Source: Flavobacteriales bacterium (GTDB lineage: Bacteria > Bacteroidota > Bacteroidia > Flavobacteriales_E > Vicingaceae). Taken from it: DNA of 64,000 bases. Both the position numbers and the translations under genes were made by a program. The notes below the pieces were generated by a model. That model was not told the DNA's origin and did not search any database. It saw nothing but the letters and a program-made list of their open reading frames with translations. This document shows, in pieces, positions 63,072 through 64,000 of this stretch (positions are counted from its first letter, which is position 1; every line of letters starts with the position of its first letter). The stretch spans positions 62,001 to 126,000 of the forward strand of contig JABWCF010000003.1 in assembly GCA_013359255.1 (NCBI GenBank). Reading direction: 5' to 3'.

Positions 63072-63452
63072 TTATTTTCTGCTTTTATATGCAACAAACA
63101 TGTTGAGCCAAATACTGCGAGACAACCTAAAAACAAGAGGAAACACCACCACCAAAATTCCTCCGAAAATAAGAAGCGAAAGCACAAAATCGTTGATATT
63201 TAAAACATAAATAAGTAGTAAAAAAGCCACAACCAGTACAATCGTCAAGGCATAACTTACATACATAGCCCCATAAAAAAAACCCGTTTCTATCTCGTAC
63301 TTCAAATGGCAGTGCTCGCATCTTTCGGGCATATCACTTATTTCCGACAGATTGTACGGATTGGAATTGTTAAACAAATGGCCCTCGTGGCAATTGGGGC
63401 ATTTCATTTTAATAATACTGTACAATTTGGTTCCTTTTTTAATGAGGTTCAT
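63072..63452 (-). CDS. DUF983-family membrane protein
   Basis: A 126-residue protein with two zinc-type CxxC pairs (CPNCHEGHLF and CEHCHLKYEIETGFFYGAMYVSYAL) followed by two membrane helices. DUF983 members in alpha-proteobacteria and Bacteroidota are often linked to respiratory oxidase assembly, a link not proven here. Convergent with the oxidoreductase gene. Confidence 0.88.
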   Translation of the reverse strand: MNLIKKGTKLYSIIKMKCPNCHEGHLFNNSNPYNLSEISDMPERCEHCHLKYEIETGFFYGAMYVSYALTIVLVVAFLLLIYVLNINDFVLSLLIFGGILVVVFPLVFRLSRSIWLNMFVAYKSRK

Positions 63453-63548
63453 CTTTTTTCGGGCAAAAGTATTCCTATTAATCTGTTTTTAAAATATAAA
63501 TTACTGTATGAATAAACTTTAACAAGTGATTCGTAATTTCGCAGCCCT

Positions 63549-64000
63549 ATGATTGGAGTGAACAACTTAACCGTAAATTTTGGAGAGCGTTTTTTATTTA
63601 ACGATGTAACCCTTATTATTAATACGCAAGACCGTATTGGCCTAGTAGGTCGCAACGGAGCAGGAAAATCAACCTTGTTAAAAATACTAGCGGGGGTGTA
63701 CACCTCTCATTCGGGTTCCGTTTCCTATCCTTCCGGAACCAACATTGGTTATCTTCCGCAAGATATGGACTTTGTTTCTGGAAAAACGGTATTAGACGAA
63801 ACCCGCTCGGCATTTACCGAAGTGCAGGAACTGGAAAAACAACTCGAAAAAACAAACACCGAACTCGAAACCCGCACCGATTATGAATCGGATACCTACA
63901 TGGAACTGATAGAGAAACTAACCTCTATCAACGAACGACTTACTTTGTTGGGAGCTTTTTCTCTCGATGCCGATATCGAAAAAGTTTTAATGGGATTAGG
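63549..64000 (+). CDS. ABC-F ATPase, 5' part
   Basis: The first 150 residues of an ABC-F protein: MIGVNNLTVNFGERFLFNDV, Walker A VGRNGAGKSTLLKILAG, Q-loop IGYLPQDMDF, and a long helical insert with VQELEKQLEKTNTELET. It runs off the window. ABC-F proteins act on ribosomes (for example Uup, EttA or antibiotic-resistance types); the subgroup cannot be fixed. Confidence 0.88.
   Translation, partial: MIGVNNLTVNFGERFLFNDVTLIINTQDRIGLVGRNGAGKSTLLKILAGVYTSHSGSVSYPSGTNIGYLPQDMDFVSGKTVLDETRSAFTEVQELEKQLEKTNTELETRTDYESDTYMELIEKLTSINERLTLLGAFSLDADIEKVLMGL

Noticed and set aside
1-64000. tRNA or rRNA genes
   Set aside because: No cloverleaf pattern with a T-loop GGTTCGAATCC-like segment or rRNA sequence was recognised on reading; a tRNAscan run would settle it.

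Overview
Low-GC chromosomal window from a Bacteroidota bacterium, probably a facultative or microaerophilic member related to Flavobacteriia, Sphingobacteriia or Chitinophagia. The reasons are a Bacteroidota-type IleRS, a GldA-like ABC ATPase, TonB-dependent receptors with carboxypeptidase-like plugs, type IX secretion (T9SS) sorting domains, a TraR/DksA protein of Bacteroidota type, and codon use dominated by AT-rich codons.

Positions 1-14,600 are housekeeping: a RidA tail, an LTA-synthase-like sulfatase, ileS, a Lys/Ala/Pro-repeat TraR/DksA protein, lspA, then on the minus strand rsgA-dtd-mazG-like, then gldA-like, metK, a TPR/PP2C signalling protein and an epimerase. Positions 14,700-23,900 hold a tight six-gene minus-strand operon: mocA-like, xdhC-like, a fused [2Fe-2S]-molybdopterin hydroxylase, an FAD subunit with an HcrB-like cysteine insert, a hemerythrin and pyruvate:ferredoxin oxidoreductase. 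Positions 24,000-36,800 form a nitrate/nitrogen-oxide region: two NarK-type transporters, two Crp/Fnr regulators, a porin, an MbnP/MbnH-like pair, and a hemerythrin-moaA-crp-nadA-nadB-queD operon. Five TGAT-N4-ATCAT palindromes lie upstream of its transcription units, so it looks like one regulon. No nitrate reductase is in the window. Positions 36,800-46,400 hold a PhoR/PhoB-like pair, a beta-helix lipoprotein, a TonB receptor, a second response regulator with a degenerate acidic pocket, and small exported proteins; TGTTA direct repeats with 11-bp period lie upstream of some of them.

Positions 46,538-61,810 are the most unusual part: a run of gene cassettes, all on the plus strand, separated by about 135-nt attC-like imperfect palindromes, with no integrase in the window (a CALIN-like array). 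The 5' inverse core of most repeats is complementary to the core site that begins the same cassette, which is the signature of integron cassettes. The cargo is a T9SS-exported BNR-type protein; a type III restriction-modification system (res-mod order); a three-gene operon with a PD-(D/E)XK/RecQ-type helicase fusion and a membrane-anchored coiled coil (a candidate undescribed defence system); a lipoprotein; and an MccF-like S66 peptidase. The two large cassettes are further framed by a second, covarying hairpin family and by AT-rich inverted arms. The array ends in a half attC site next to a truncated SBBP/T9SS gene.

Positions 62,392-64,000 return to ordinary chromosome: a flavodoxin-fold oxidoreductase, a DUF983 protein and the start of an ABC-F ATPase.
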